DNA of 44,220 nt from NCBI GenBank assembly GCA_965658815.1, contig CBFHTC010000004.1, positions 1-44,220 of the forward strand, written 5' to 3'. This DNA is from CBFHTC01 sp965658815 (lineage in GTDB: Bacteria > Pseudomonadota > Alphaproteobacteria > Rickettsiales > Rickettsiaceae). The translations under genes and the position numbers were made by a program. Positions 1 to 8,107 of this stretch are shown here, piece by piece (the stretch's first letter is position 1; every line of letters begins with the position of its first letter). The notes under the pieces were generated by a model. The model saw nothing but the letters and a program-made list of their open reading frames with translations. It ran no database searches and was not told the origin of the DNA.

Positions 1-300
1 ATTACTAGATTTAATGTGGTTTATAAGGGGGTTTATTATATCATATAGGTTTCCTATGTTATCTTTTTGAGCAATCTCATTAAGCATTAATAATAAGCTA
101 TTTTTATCACCAGATTTAATCTGTTTTATTCCATTAATTATCTTTTCTAATAAGCTATCGTCATTACTAGATTTAATGTGGTTTATAAGGGGGTTTATTA
201 TATCATATAGGTTTCCTATGTTATCTTTTTGAGCAATCTTCTTATCCGTATTATTATTACCCAGATTCTTATTATCCGTATTATTATTACCCAGATTCTT
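1..300. repeat. 162-bp-spaced direct repeat and 30-bp tandem repeat
   Basis: Bases 1-77 recur at 163-239, a spacing of 162 bp or 54 codons. A separate 30-bp unit encoding NLGNNNTDNK is present twice within about 241-300. Both arrays are whole codons long and sit inside the leftmost gene, so they change protein length without changing the frame. Confidence 0.85.
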
Positions 301-486
301 ATTTTCATTTGACTCATTATCTTTTTGAGCAAGATAAATAACGAGTGTTAGTAATGCTAATAATCCAATAGGAGTAATATTCTCTGTTATTCCCGTCATG
401 GAGGAAATCTCTGAAGTAGGTGATTCTTTGTCGTTTTTATCAATAAAGTCTAAGTCATTATTGTCATTGTAGTTTTCTGTAGTCAT
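1..486 (-). CDS. Repeat-containing membrane protein, unknown, 3' end outside window
   Basis: An open frame of 162 codons starts at the ATG on 486-484 and is still open at base 1, so the C-terminus is missing. The protein has a short acidic, Asn/Asp-rich N-terminus, one hydrophobic segment at about residues 38-53 (GLLALLTLVIYLAQ), then low-complexity Asn-rich repeats and a longer unit that begins twice (IAQKDNIGNLYDI). The two long units are 162 bp (54 codons) apart and nearly identical, so the expansion is recent. A strong promoter lies just upstream. I recognise no family. A single membrane anchor followed by a repeat domain is the layout of lineage-specific secreted or surface proteins in intracellular bacteria, but that is inference. 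Confidence 0.7.
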   Translation of the reverse strand, partial: MTTENYNDNNDLDFIDKNDKESPTSEISSMTGITENITPIGLLALLTLVIYLAQKDNESNENKNLGNNNTDNKNLGNNNTDKKIAQKDNIGNLYDIINPLINHIKSSNDDSLLEKIINGIKQIKSGDKNSLLLMLNEIAQKDNIGNLYDIINPLINHIKSSN

Positions 487-509
487 TTTTTTTTTTTGTT
501 TGTTATATT

Positions 510-539
510 ATTATAGTATATAAGTAATAATAATGTCAA
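510..539 (-). promoter_or_regulatory. Promoter of the leftmost gene
   Basis: Read on the minus strand there is a perfect TTGACA (539-534), an 18-bp spacer and a perfect TATAAT (515-510). The start codon follows about 24 bases downstream, after a run of A. It is a full consensus match to a sigma-70-type promoter. Confidence 0.7.
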
Positions 540-594
540 TAATATTTTAAAAATTTTTTTTACATAAATTATTATTGTTACATTATTGTCATGT

Positions 595-933
595 TTAAAT
601 ATTCGTATTTTCCTTTCTCAGATTGTTTTTAATATCCTCAAACTGCGACTCTAGTGTAGCAGGCAGCTCTAAGCAATAGAATTTAAGATACTTGAGAATA
701 TCCTCTTTTAAAATTCACTAAAGTCAATGATGTAAGTGTTTTTACTACTAGTTTTCTCGTCTTTCAATCTCTTTAATTCGTAAGAGAATTCATTATAAAA
801 TATGTGCGAGAGCAACTTTGTTAGGTACAGCTTATCGTTATATGGCTTTTTTTTGCTGCTTCAAGGTATTGTGTTTGTAATTTAATAACCAAGTTGAGTT
901 TCTCTTGTATGGTATCTTTTTCAGTTTTGCTAT
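595..933 (-). pseudogene. Frameshifted gene, unknown function
   Basis: The minus strand carries three consecutive open segments in different frames that read as one protein. The first has KTEKDTIQEKLNLVIKLQ, the second has NDKLYLTKLLSHIFYNEF and ends with a stop at 710-708, and the third has ILKEDILKYLKFYCLELP and ends at 597-595. The first switch falls on a run of eight A (plus strand T run 847-854); the second is near 705-715. No start codon is clear. The segments are charged and helical. The first weakly resembles the C-terminus of the 305-aa repeat protein at 2907-3824. Likely a decayed gene; transcriptional slippage could rescue the first switch but hardly both. Confidence 0.55.
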
Positions 934-1100
934 AATAATAAACTATGTTCTGTTTAATTGTGCGATTGCTATAGTATGTACTATAATATATACTAATGCT
1001 GATATAGCTGCTGTTGTGTTTATTCCAATATTATTCATCCTTGTTGTTTTTTATGTCATTAAAGATACAAACAGTATAGCAATATATAATTAAAGTTAAG

Positions 1101-2621
1101 TTATAATTTTATTATGTTACTATTTAATAATGTTATAAAATCATCTCTTCCTAAAAGGTCAATAAAAGTTCCTAATCTCGGGCCAGATTCTCTGCCTATT
1201 AATATTTGATATAAGTTTGAAAAAAAGCTTTTTGTATCAGATATTTCAAATTTCCTTGCTAGATTATATAAAATTTTTTGACTATCCAATGATGTATCTT
1301 GTAGATCTTCTTTTAATTGAAGTAAAATCTTTATATCCATTTCATCTGGAGTTTTAAATTTTTTTTCTATCATTTTTTCAGAATATCGAATTGCAAATTT
1401 TAGCAAAGACAAAAAGAATTGTGAATAGGTTTGTTTTTCTAAATGTTTGTCAATAAATTTTAAAAAAACATCTTCTCGATGAATGTTTAACGAGCAGGCT
1501 AAATTAATTAACATATTAAAAGATATGGGCGCGTGAACTTTTGGAACCTCTTTGTCATGGTGTATATGCCATATAGGGCTTTTTACCTTTTCTTCTTCAG
1601 TTCTTAATTTATGGTATTGGTCATTAAGTAATAGATAATCATCTACATATTTTGGTATGATTGATGAATGTAAAATCTTAGCCCTTTGAGGGTGTTGATA
1701 CATAAAAAGTATTAAGCTTTCAGATGGCGCAAAATGAAGCCATTCTTCAATTGTAATACTTTGATTGTCTTTAGATTTAGATAATTTTGACCCATCTATA
1801 TTGAGTAACATTTCATATACAAACTGATGAGGCGGATGCCCTTCAAGTATGTGACAAATTTTGTTGTAAATAATTGCGCTATCATTATGTTCTTTTCCGT
1901 ACATTTCAAAATGTACAGGTATTTCTTTCCATCTCATTGCAAAATCAATCTTCCATTGTAGTTTTGATTGCCCGTGATAAGGAGAGTGAGTGAATTTTTC
2001 TCCTTCGTAATCTGTATATGTGATTGTTTCATCGTCTAAATTAACTTTTATAGGCACTAATAAAACTTTTCCTGTCTTTTTTGATATTGGCAAGATAGGC
2101 GAATAGGTTTTCTTTCTCTCATCTCCTAATGTTGGTAGCATTATTTTCATGATTTTATCGTAATTTTGCATTACTGATTTTATACCGGCATTAAATTTAC
2201 CTGACTTGTAAAAATCCGTTGCGCTATAGAGAGAAAAATCTACATTATATTTATTTAAAAAATATACTAATTTATTATTCATCTTCTCTGCAAAGGTCTC
2301 ATTATCTGAGCTAGGAATTGAAGATATAGGCGTTCCTAGATATTGAGCGCTATTTGGTATAAGGTGATTTATTTCTTTTCTGAGGGCGTCCATATCATCA
2401 GAAAAGCATATTAATTTTGTTTTACATTTGTTATTTGTTAAATATTGTAGAGCTTTCATTACCATATTTGATCGAATTGCCTCCATCAAAGTTCCTAAAT
2501 GAATATCGCCCGATGGAGCATATCCCATTTCAAAGTTGCATATATCTTTTGTAAAATCAAAATTTCTCTTTTTTAAGTGTTTGAGTATTTTCTTCGCTTC
2601 TATTATTGGCCAGTTTGACAT
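1101..2621 (-). CDS. lysS: Lysyl-tRNA synthetase, class I
   Basis: Charges tRNA-Lys with lysine in the cytoplasm. The 506-aa protein is the class I (archaeal-type, Rossmann-fold) enzyme and not the usual bacterial class II form. The HIGH-like signature is PSGDIHLGT at about residues 36-44, followed by CFSDDMDALRK, and the KMSKS-like loop is KLSKSKDN near residue 283. Class I LysRS is the normal form in Alphaproteobacteria, where the enzyme is about 500-550 aa, so this one is complete. It ends next to debris on the left and is divergent from tRNA-Trp on the right. The symbol lysK is also used. Confidence 0.93.
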   Translation of the reverse strand: MSNWPIIEAKKILKHLKKRNFDFTKDICNFEMGYAPSGDIHLGTLMEAIRSNMVMKALQYLTNNKCKTKLICFSDDMDALRKEINHLIPNSAQYLGTPISSIPSSDNETFAEKMNNKLVYFLNKYNVDFSLYSATDFYKSGKFNAGIKSVMQNYDKIMKIMLPTLGDERKKTYSPILPISKKTGKVLLVPIKVNLDDETITYTDYEGEKFTHSPYHGQSKLQWKIDFAMRWKEIPVHFEMYGKEHNDSAIIYNKICHILEGHPPHQFVYEMLLNIDGSKLSKSKDNQSITIEEWLHFAPSESLILFMYQHPQRAKILHSSIIPKYVDDYLLLNDQYHKLRTEEEKVKSPIWHIHHDKEVPKVHAPISFNMLINLACSLNIHREDVFLKFIDKHLEKQTYSQFFLSLLKFAIRYSEKMIEKKFKTPDEMDIKILLQLKEDLQDTSLDSQKILYNLARKFEISDTKSFFSNLYQILIGRESGPRLGTFIDLLGRDDFITLLNSNIIKL

Positions 2622-2708
2622 TTTTTTGATTATTTTTTGATGTATTGTACCATAAAATAAAAAGTGATGCTATAATTTGCTATAAAATTTACTATTTCAT
2701 TATAGGGG

Positions 2709-2737
2709 TTGATAATCATATATTAAGTTATTATAAT
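2709..2737 (+). promoter_or_regulatory. Promoter of tRNA-Trp
   Basis: TTGATA (2709-2714), a 17-bp spacer and TATAAT (2732-2737). The mature tRNA starts 9 bases after the -10 box, so the 5' leader is only one or two bases. Confidence 0.75.
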
Positions 2738-2745
2738 ATTCCTAT

Positions 2746-2817
2746 AGGAGTATAGTTCAGTGGTAGAATATCGGTCTCCAAAACCGAAGGTCGTGGGTTC
2801 AAATCCCACTGCTCCTG
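2746..2817 (+). tRNA. trnW: tRNA-Trp (CCA anticodon)
   Basis: The 72-nt cloverleaf has a 7-bp acceptor stem (AGGAGTA with TGCTCCT, one G-U pair), a D arm containing TAGTTCAGTGGTAGA, an anticodon loop CTCCAAA giving anticodon CCA, and a T loop TTCAAAT. Discriminator base G. The 3' CCA tail is not encoded and must be added. Confidence 0.93.
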
Positions 2818-2906
2818 TTACACTATTGATATTTATTTTGTTAAAATTTACAAAATTATTTGACTAATTTTAAAATTATTATACAGTGAAGTAAATACAA
2901 TTTTTA

Positions 2907-3824
2907 ATGACCGAGCATATAAAATGTAGCGAAGAAAATGCTTATAGTGTCGCTGGACATAATTTTGATAAAGAAAATTTCGTTGAAAGCAATGACTCTG
3001 GTCCCTCTGATTACGCTTATATGATTCCGGCTATTGTTATTATAGTTGGATTGACAGGCGATTATCTGAAGCGCCTACGTGACACAAAGTATCTATTATC
3101 TACAAGGTTAAGTGAAATTCAGTACTATACGCAAGAATATCCTGACAACGGATACTATATGCAAGAATATCCTGACAACTTATACTATATGCTAGAATAT
3201 CCTGACAACTTATACTATATGCTAGAATATCCTGACAACGGATACTATATGCCAGAACCTCCTAACAACGAATACTTATACTTAAGAACAGAGCAAATGC
3301 AATCAGATTTAAAATCACTAGGTTTAATAACAGATCTGCCTGAATGTATTACTAGGGCTAGTTATGAGGGCCAAGAAGCGAATTGGAATCGCTGCTTTGA
3401 TCCGCCGAGAGGAGAAAACGCTATAGTCCGTAATATTGTATATACTCCCTCTGACTTAAGGGTTTCAGAATTCGAGTTACTTATAAAAGACACAGCAACC
3501 CCGCCGATCGGCAATGAATTTACTCTTGCAGAGGTATATACTCATTTTTGTTATATTTATGCAGCGATATACAATCATTATGTCATTCCCCAGTCTGAAG
3601 ATAAAGAAGAACATGTGAAACATTTGCAGAATATTTTATATAGTATCCAGGAAGTAGAAGATCATTTGAAAGTAGAAGAAGATAAAAAAGATCAAATAAT
3701 TGTAAGAATAAAGTTGGTTAAGGAATTGGATACAAAACTTCTTGCGTTTATACGGCAGATTTTTAGCCATTTTTATATTTTGAACTGTGACGAGTTTGAA
3801 ATTGAGTTTTATAAAACAAAATAA
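2907..3824 (+). CDS. Tandem-repeat protein with one membrane segment, unknown
   Basis: A 305-aa protein of no recognised family. Residues about 38-52 (MIPAIVIIVGLTGDYL) form a likely membrane anchor. Residues about 73-122 are five copies of a Tyr-rich decapeptide (EYPDNGYYMQ and variants) encoded by a 30-bp tandem repeat. The remainder is a charged helical region ending in a segment with SHFYILNCDEFEIEF. No ribosome-binding site is evident before the ATG. A degenerate copy of its 3' end follows the stop codon. Membrane anchor plus short perfect tandem repeats suggests a lineage-specific host-interaction protein; this is inference. Confidence 0.7.
   Translation: MTEHIKCSEENAYSVAGHNFDKENFVESNDSGPSDYAYMIPAIVIIVGLTGDYLKRLRDTKYLLSTRLSEIQYYTQEYPDNGYYMQEYPDNLYYMLEYPDNLYYMLEYPDNGYYMPEPPNNEYLYLRTEQMQSDLKSLGLITDLPECITRASYEGQEANWNRCFDPPRGENAIVRNIVYTPSDLRVSEFELLIKDTATPPIGNEFTLAEVYTHFCYIYAAIYNHYVIPQSEDKEEHVKHLQNILYSIQEVEDHLKVEEDKKDQIIVRIKLVKELDTKLLAFIRQIFSHFYILNCDEFEIEFYKTK
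3123..3272 (+). repeat. Five-copy 30-bp tandem repeat
   Basis: Five adjacent 30-bp units encode ten-residue repeats of the form EYPDNxYYMx. The middle copies are almost identical at DNA level; the last has diverged (PEPPNNEYLY). The unit is a multiple of three, so copy-number change keeps the frame. Confidence 0.9.
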
Positions 3825-3912
3825 GGTTGGTTAAGGTATTGAATGCGCCATTTTTTGTATAAGGAATATTCTTCAGTGGCCTCATCTAGTTGCCGGAGAC
3901 GGAGTTTGACGT
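3824..3912 (+). pseudogene. Degenerate duplicate of the preceding gene's 3' end
   Basis: The bases right after the 305-aa gene's stop read GGTTGGTTAAGGTATTGAAT, matching GTTGGTTAAGGAATTGGAT near 3714 inside the gene. The similarity continues in translation: LVKVLN...IFFSG...TEFDVSF against LVKELD...IFSHF...DEFEIEF, now with in-frame stops. It is read as an old partial duplication of the gene tail and is not translated. Confidence 0.55.
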
Positions 3913-3919
3913 TAGTTTT

Positions 3920-5137
3920 TTATTCTTCATGATTGAAAGTTTCAATAATGACTATAACTGATAAAAATAAGTATATTGTCCAGTAAGGCAAAAATGCTGT
4001 AAATATAGAACTTATGAAAGCTGCGAGTAAGATTGGAGTTGTTGATATAGAGCAATATAAACCAATAATCTTATTAAGTTCTTTTCTATCATCAATTGAA
4101 TTAATTATATCTCCCATAAATGGTAAGCTATAAATGGATAACAGCATTGGAATAAAAAGCATACATATCGCTACAATCATTATATTTAGATGATTAAAAA
4201 TATTTTCAATTAAAATTTCTTCTTTGCCAGGAGATGATAAAAACAAGTTTATAGTAAAGATAATAGACAGAACTGTTATTAGCATAAGCGATATTCTTGT
4301 CTGCCTCTTGTTATAGTGAGTTTTTAAGTATAAAACTAACAAAATGGAACCAAAAGCTAATCCAATTGAAGATAGTAGACTTGTAAGTGTAAAGATATAT
4401 TGTTCTGCGTTAAAAATAACTTGTATTATATTTATAATTGGCATTTGAAATAGAGTTGAAAAGAACCAAAACCAAGACACATAATATATAAATTTTAATG
4501 TACTAGAAGGTATTTTTGCATATATATTAAAATTAAAAAATTCTAGTTTAGTAGACTTAATTTGTTCTCCATATGGAGGGTAAAAAAATGATGATAGTAA
4601 ACCCGAGATAGAAAAAAAATATATTAATATAAGTATATAGTTTTGATATTCTAATATCAGGCTACCAGATATTGAGCCAAAAAAAATTGCAGAAAAGGTG
4701 ATTCCTTGCATAATAGATGCTGCTGCTGATATATCTTTTTTCTTTCCGTTAAAAATATAAACTAAGATGGAAGATTTAATCGGAGAGTACAATGCTGTAT
4801 GTATTCCTGCTATTGATAATCCAATTAAAAAATAAGATATTGCTACATACTCATTATATTTGAGTGACATTATGCCGATATGAAATAACATAACAGATAC
4901 TAATTCCATAAATTTAATAATTGTTATTAATAAGTTAAATCTGTATTTAGTAGCGAGACATCCGGACCAATAACCAAAAATAATCATAGGTAATAAGAGA
5001 AATATAGTTGATAGTTGTGATAGCGTTTGTAAATTTAGTGATCGAGTTAATATTGTCATTAATCCTACTCTTAATACTGTATCATTATAAGCGCCACACA
5101 ATACAAGAAATAGATGATTTAAAAACAGTTTATTCAT
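3920..5137 (-). CDS. MFS transporter, LplT-like (lysophospholipid carrier family)
   Basis: A 405-aa inner-membrane protein with about twelve hydrophobic segments and short charged loops, as in the major facilitator superfamily. The start (CGAYNDTVLRVGL) and the loop YSPIKSSIL match the pattern of LplT-type carriers, which flip lysophospholipids across the inner membrane for re-acylation; LplT usually has a loop like YSPAKYGIL. In other proteobacteria LplT is next to or fused with the Aas acyltransferase, which is not seen here. An obligate symbiont could use it to salvage lipids, but the substrate is inferred. It is divergently transcribed from hscA. Confidence 0.65.
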   Translation of the reverse strand: MNKLFLNHLFLVLCGAYNDTVLRVGLMTILTRSLNLQTLSQLSTIFLLLPMIIFGYWSGCLATKYRFNLLITIIKFMELVSVMLFHIGIMSLKYNEYVAISYFLIGLSIAGIHTALYSPIKSSILVYIFNGKKKDISAAASIMQGITFSAIFFGSISGSLILEYQNYILILIYFFSISGLLSSFFYPPYGEQIKSTKLEFFNFNIYAKIPSSTLKFIYYVSWFWFFSTLFQMPIINIIQVIFNAEQYIFTLTSLLSSIGLAFGSILLVLYLKTHYNKRQTRISLMLITVLSIIFTINLFLSSPGKEEILIENIFNHLNIMIVAICMLFIPMLLSIYSLPFMGDIINSIDDRKELNKIIGLYCSISTTPILLAAFISSIFTAFLPYWTIYLFLSVIVIIETFNHEE

Positions 5138-5187
5138 TAGAGTATTTTTCTTTGAATAATATTACTATGTCTAATTAATTAATGCAA

Positions 5188-5216
5188 TTGAATTTTGAGC
5201 TTTTTAATGGTATATT
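5188..5216 (+). promoter_or_regulatory. Promoter of hscA, predicts leaderless mRNA
   Basis: TTGAAT (5188-5193), 17-bp spacer, TATATT (5211-5216). Only six bases separate the -10 box from the hscA ATG, so transcription should start at or next to the start codon. Confidence 0.55.
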
Positions 5217-5222
5217 TTTTAT

Positions 5223-6665
5223 ATGAAAATAAAAATATCTAAACCTAAAATTATCGCTGGTATTGATTTTGGAACAACCACTTCTCTTGTTCAGACAGAT
5301 AGTCATTTCTTTGCTATACCGAGTAATCTGCATTTTTATTTAGATGATAATAGAATAAAAATTTCTCCAATTGCAAAAGATAATGCAATATACTCAATTT
5401 ACTCAATTAAGCGATTATTAAATGAGAAGTCTCAATATATTGTTGTTCGAAATAAAAAGTATTTATTAGTGGATTTAATATCTATTTTATTAAATCACCT
5501 CTTAAAAGATTTATTATCTAAATATCAAGTCATAGCCGTAATGACCGTTCCTGCAAAATTTGATTATGCTTCTCGTATAATAGTCGCTCAAGCTGCAGAA
5601 AAATTAAATATCAAAATTATTCGTATGATTGCAGAACCAACTGCTGCCGCTTTTTTATATTCTCAAAAAAATAATATAAATGGTAAATTTTTGGTCTATG
5701 ATCTTGGAGGGGGTACTTTTGATCTGTCTTATGTAAAAATAAATGAAATGATGCTTAGAGTTCTTGAGACAAATGGAGACATTAATCTTGGAGGAAATGA
5801 TTTAGATCTATTAATAGCAAAAAAATATAACTTAACTCCTCAAGAGGCTAAAGAAAAAAAAGAACAAAATTTAATTGTAGATATCGACAATCTTGTGCCT
5901 CAGGCCTTTGTTGACACAATGAAGTTTGTTCAAGCTTATTCCGATGAAATACCTTTAATTTTAATAGGAGGAGGGAGTATTCTTGCGAAATCATTATTTT
6001 CCAAGAGACCAAATGTAATATCTTCTTTAAATTTTACTCATTCCGTTGTTGAAGGAGCTTTTTTGTATGCGAAATCTTTTATTAATAGTCGTAAGTTTTT
6101 GTTAATCGATGTCTTGCCAATTTCGATTGGAGTTGAGACTTTTAATAAAGAGTTTGATAAAATTATACCTAGAAATTCGCCTTTGCCTATATCTATTGAG
6201 CGAAATTTTACAAATCAAGTAAATGGTCAAAAAGGAATAAAATTTAATATCTACCAAGGTGAAAGTATATCCGTCGATCAATGCAAATTATTAACTCATA
6301 TTGATCTTACAGATTTACCACCTCGTCTTGCTGGAACTTTAGAGATTAAAGCTTCTTTTAAGGTTAATCTAAATGGAATGCTTGAATTTGAAGCATTTTG
6401 CGAAGAAAAAAAATGCTATCTATCTTATGATCTCTATCAAGGATTAAGTGATAAAGATATTTCAGTTATTTTAGATAATTATAATGAAAAACAAGAGAGT
6501 ATTAATAAGCGCTATTATGAACTTTTATCTGAGATACAGTCTATTTGTCGTTTGCAAGATGAAAATACAAATTTTATTAATATTGCTAAATTGCCAAGCG
6601 AAAAAGACATTCAAGATTTGCAAAAAATTTTATCAAATTTGTTATTGCAAAAGAATTTTGTTTAA
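5223..6665 (+). CDS. hscA: Fe-S cluster chaperone HscA (Hsp70 family), shortened
   Basis: Specialised Hsp70 that helps transfer iron-sulfur clusters from the IscU scaffold. ATP-binding signatures are present: DFGTTTS (15-21), AEPTAAA (137-143), DLGGGTFD (160-167), GGGSIL (249-254); the interdomain linker DVLPISIG is intact and a beta-type substrate domain follows. At 480 aa it is much shorter than usual (about 600). Between LGGNDLD (189) and the GGGSIL loop there are only about 59 residues against about 100 in E. coli HscA, so part of ATPase lobe II is missing, and the C-terminal lid is short as well. Its neighbours iscA and hscB confirm the role. A leaderless start is predicted. Confidence 0.88.
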   Translation: MKIKISKPKIIAGIDFGTTTSLVQTDSHFFAIPSNLHFYLDDNRIKISPIAKDNAIYSIYSIKRLLNEKSQYIVVRNKKYLLVDLISILLNHLLKDLLSKYQVIAVMTVPAKFDYASRIIVAQAAEKLNIKIIRMIAEPTAAAFLYSQKNNINGKFLVYDLGGGTFDLSYVKINEMMLRVLETNGDINLGGNDLDLLIAKKYNLTPQEAKEKKEQNLIVDIDNLVPQAFVDTMKFVQAYSDEIPLILIGGGSILAKSLFSKRPNVISSLNFTHSVVEGAFLYAKSFINSRKFLLIDVLPISIGVETFNKEFDKIIPRNSPLPISIERNFTNQVNGQKGIKFNIYQGESISVDQCKLLTHIDLTDLPPRLAGTLEIKASFKVNLNGMLEFEAFCEEKKCYLSYDLYQGLSDKDISVILDNYNEKQESINKRYYELLSEIQSICRLQDENTNFINIAKLPSEKDIQDLQKILSNLLLQKNFV

Positions 6666-6673
6666 TATATAAT
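6645..6673 (+). promoter_or_regulatory. Promoter of iscA-hscB
   Basis: TTGCAA (6645-6650), 17-bp spacer, TATAAT (6668-6673). The -35 box lies inside the last codons of hscA and iscA starts about 24 bases after the -10 box, so iscA-hscB can be expressed apart from hscA. Confidence 0.5.
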
Positions 6674-6697
6674 TGTTGATGCAATGACACTATTACT

Positions 6698-7033
6698 ATG
6701 AGTAACGTAAAGCCCAACTTTATATCTATTACTGATTTAGCTTATAATGAAATTAGAAATATTGTTGAAAAAAATAAATCATTAGGCATTCGTATATCTT
6801 GCCAATCTGGAGGTTGCGCCGGTTATAAGTACGATATGTCTATAGTACATGACCCTGTTGAAGCTGATAAAATCTTAAATTATGATCACTTTAATATATA
6901 TATCGACAAGGGCTCTATTTTAAAAGTAGTGGGGTCTGTGGTAGATTATAATGAAAATGATTTTGAAGAAGGTTTTTCGATTTTAAACTCTTCAAATAAA
7001 TCTTATTGTGGATGTGGAAAAAGTTTTAGCTGA
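6698..7033 (+). CDS. iscA: A-type Fe-S assembly protein IscA/ErpA
   Basis: A 111-aa HesB/IscA-family protein that carries and delivers iron-sulfur clusters. The three conserved cysteines are present: one in SGGCAGYKYDM and two in the C-terminal CGCGKSF. Size is typical (about 105-120 aa). It sits between hscA and hscB. IscA and ErpA cannot be separated from sequence alone; the operon favours IscA. Confidence 0.88.
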   Translation: MSNVKPNFISITDLAYNEIRNIVEKNKSLGIRISCQSGGCAGYKYDMSIVHDPVEADKILNYDHFNIYIDKGSILKVVGSVVDYNENDFEEGFSILNSSNKSYCGCGKSFS

Positions 7034-7034
7034 T

Positions 7035-7421
7035 ATGAATATATTTAAATTTTTTAACTTAAAATTACAAATGAATATTCATCTACATTTACTTGAAGAT
7101 CGCTATGAAGAGCAGATACTATTAGATTCTTCTAATGACAAAATTAATTTATATTATACGATATTAAAAGATGATATCAAAAGGGCAGATTGGATATTTA
7201 AATATTTAGACTTTAAATGCTCCATACCAGATGATGTTATTATGAGTTTATTTGATATTACTCATGAACCAGATAAGTTAAATTATTTATATCAAGAGAC
7301 TTATAAAAATTTAGTAACTTTCTTTGATATTAATCAAGATTATGAAAATGCCTATATTGAATTGTATAAATTAAAAAGAATTTACAATATACAAAGGCAA
7401 TTAAAGTATATCTTGGAGTAG
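7035..7421 (+). CDS. hscB: HscB-like co-chaperone without the HPD motif
   Basis: Co-chaperone position and fold pattern for HscA. Aligned by eye with HscB: NIFKFFNLKLQMNIHLHLL corresponds to the J-domain start, YYTILKDDIKRADWIF to helix III/IV (E. coli AWQTLRHPLMRAEYLL), and YIELYKLKRIYNIQRQL to the C-terminal helices. The HPD triad that stimulates Hsp70 ATPase is absent; the stretch where it should be reads LLDSSND. I chose the ATG at 7035, just after the iscA stop, because the family pattern begins there; an ATG at 7008 would overlap iscA. About 128 aa, shorter than the usual 170. Identification rests on pattern and context. Confidence 0.68.
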   Translation: MNIFKFFNLKLQMNIHLHLLEDRYEEQILLDSSNDKINLYYTILKDDIKRADWIFKYLDFKCSIPDDVIMSLFDITHEPDKLNYLYQETYKNLVTFFDINQDYENAYIELYKLKRIYNIQRQLKYILE

Positions 7422-7673
7422 TGGCTTCTGAGGCAATATCTGATTTAGATTCTGAAGAACAAAAAGCTTTGTACATTGTTGTTCTACCAGGCCTAGACCT
7501 ACATAAAACCTTATTTGAGAATCTTGATCAAATGTGTTTCATTATTTTACTAAAAAAAATTAGTTGATATTCTCTCTTGCCATCATAATGATTTTCTTGG
7601 ATGCGATTATATAGAGTATAAGTTAAGTGTCAGCGAGATTTCTTGGTTTTTGAATATATATCCATACAATTGA
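7421..7673 (+). pseudogene. Frameshifted ORF after hscB
   Basis: A GTG overlapping the hscB stop opens a frame VASEAISDLDSEEQKALYI... that stops soon after a run of eight A near 7552-7559. One frame over, the reading continues as VDILSCHHNDFLGCDY... to SEISWFLNIYPYN and a stop at 7671-7673. Joined, it is about 84 residues of no recognised family. Overlap with hscB suggests former or current translational coupling. It is either a pseudogene or a gene read through poly-A slippage. The smpB promoter -35 box overlaps its end. Confidence 0.5.
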
Positions 7674-7697
7674 CTATAAAGTATTTTATGTTAGAAT
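7670..7697 (+). promoter_or_regulatory. Promoter of smpB, predicts leaderless mRNA
   Basis: TTGACT (7670-7675), 16-bp spacer, TAGAAT (7692-7697). Six bases separate the -10 box from the smpB ATG. Confidence 0.5.
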
Positions 7698-7703
7698 AGA
7701 ATA

Positions 7704-8105
7704 ATGAAAATATTACAATTTAATAAAAGAGCAACATTTAACTATGTTATTGAAAAAAGCATTGTCGCTGGAGTAAGTTTATTAGGAAAAGAGGTTAAGT
7801 TAGTGAAAGCTAGAAAATTTTCTTTAAATAATTCTTTTGTGATTTTTGTAAAAAATCGTCCTTTCTTGACTCATTATATTTTACCCGATCGATTGATTCC
7901 TCTTTTAATGACTAAAAAACAAATATCTCTATGTCTATCTTTTTCTAAAATTAAGGGTTATACTATTATTCCAATTAAAATATTAATATCAGATAACAAC
8001 TATGTGAAAACTGAAGTTTGTATTGCTAAAGGAGCCTCAAAATTAGACAAAAAAAGAAAGATTAAAGAGCGAGATGAAAGAAGAATAGGTCTTGCTTTAT
8101 CTTGA
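7704..8105 (+). CDS. smpB: tmRNA-binding protein SmpB
   Basis: Binds tmRNA and enters stalled ribosomes for trans-translation. The 133-aa protein has the SmpB pattern: NKRATFNYVIEKSIVAGVSL near the start, LLGKEVKLVKARK, the YTIIPIKILISD strand, and the basic C-terminal tail AKGASKLDKKRKIKERDERR. It is about 20 residues shorter than typical SmpB (about 150-160), mostly in the middle and the end of the tail. It fits the tmRNA gene found at about 20747. Confidence 0.9.
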   Translation: MKILQFNKRATFNYVIEKSIVAGVSLLGKEVKLVKARKFSLNNSFVIFVKNRPFLTHYILPDRLIPLLMTKKQISLCLSFSKIKGYTIIPIKILISDNNYVKTEVCIAKGASKLDKKRKIKERDERRIGLALS

Positions 8106-8107
8106 GT

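Noticed and set aside
541..594. Search for a further RNA gene or attachment site next to the left-edge gene
   Set aside because: Only AT-rich spacer with no stem of note and no repeat of a tRNA end.
905..1093. Hydrophobic 62-codon frame on the plus strand with a TTG start
   Set aside because: No ribosome-binding site or promoter, only a rare start codon, and T-rich DNA gives hydrophobic translations by default. Partly antisense to the broken gene at 595-933.
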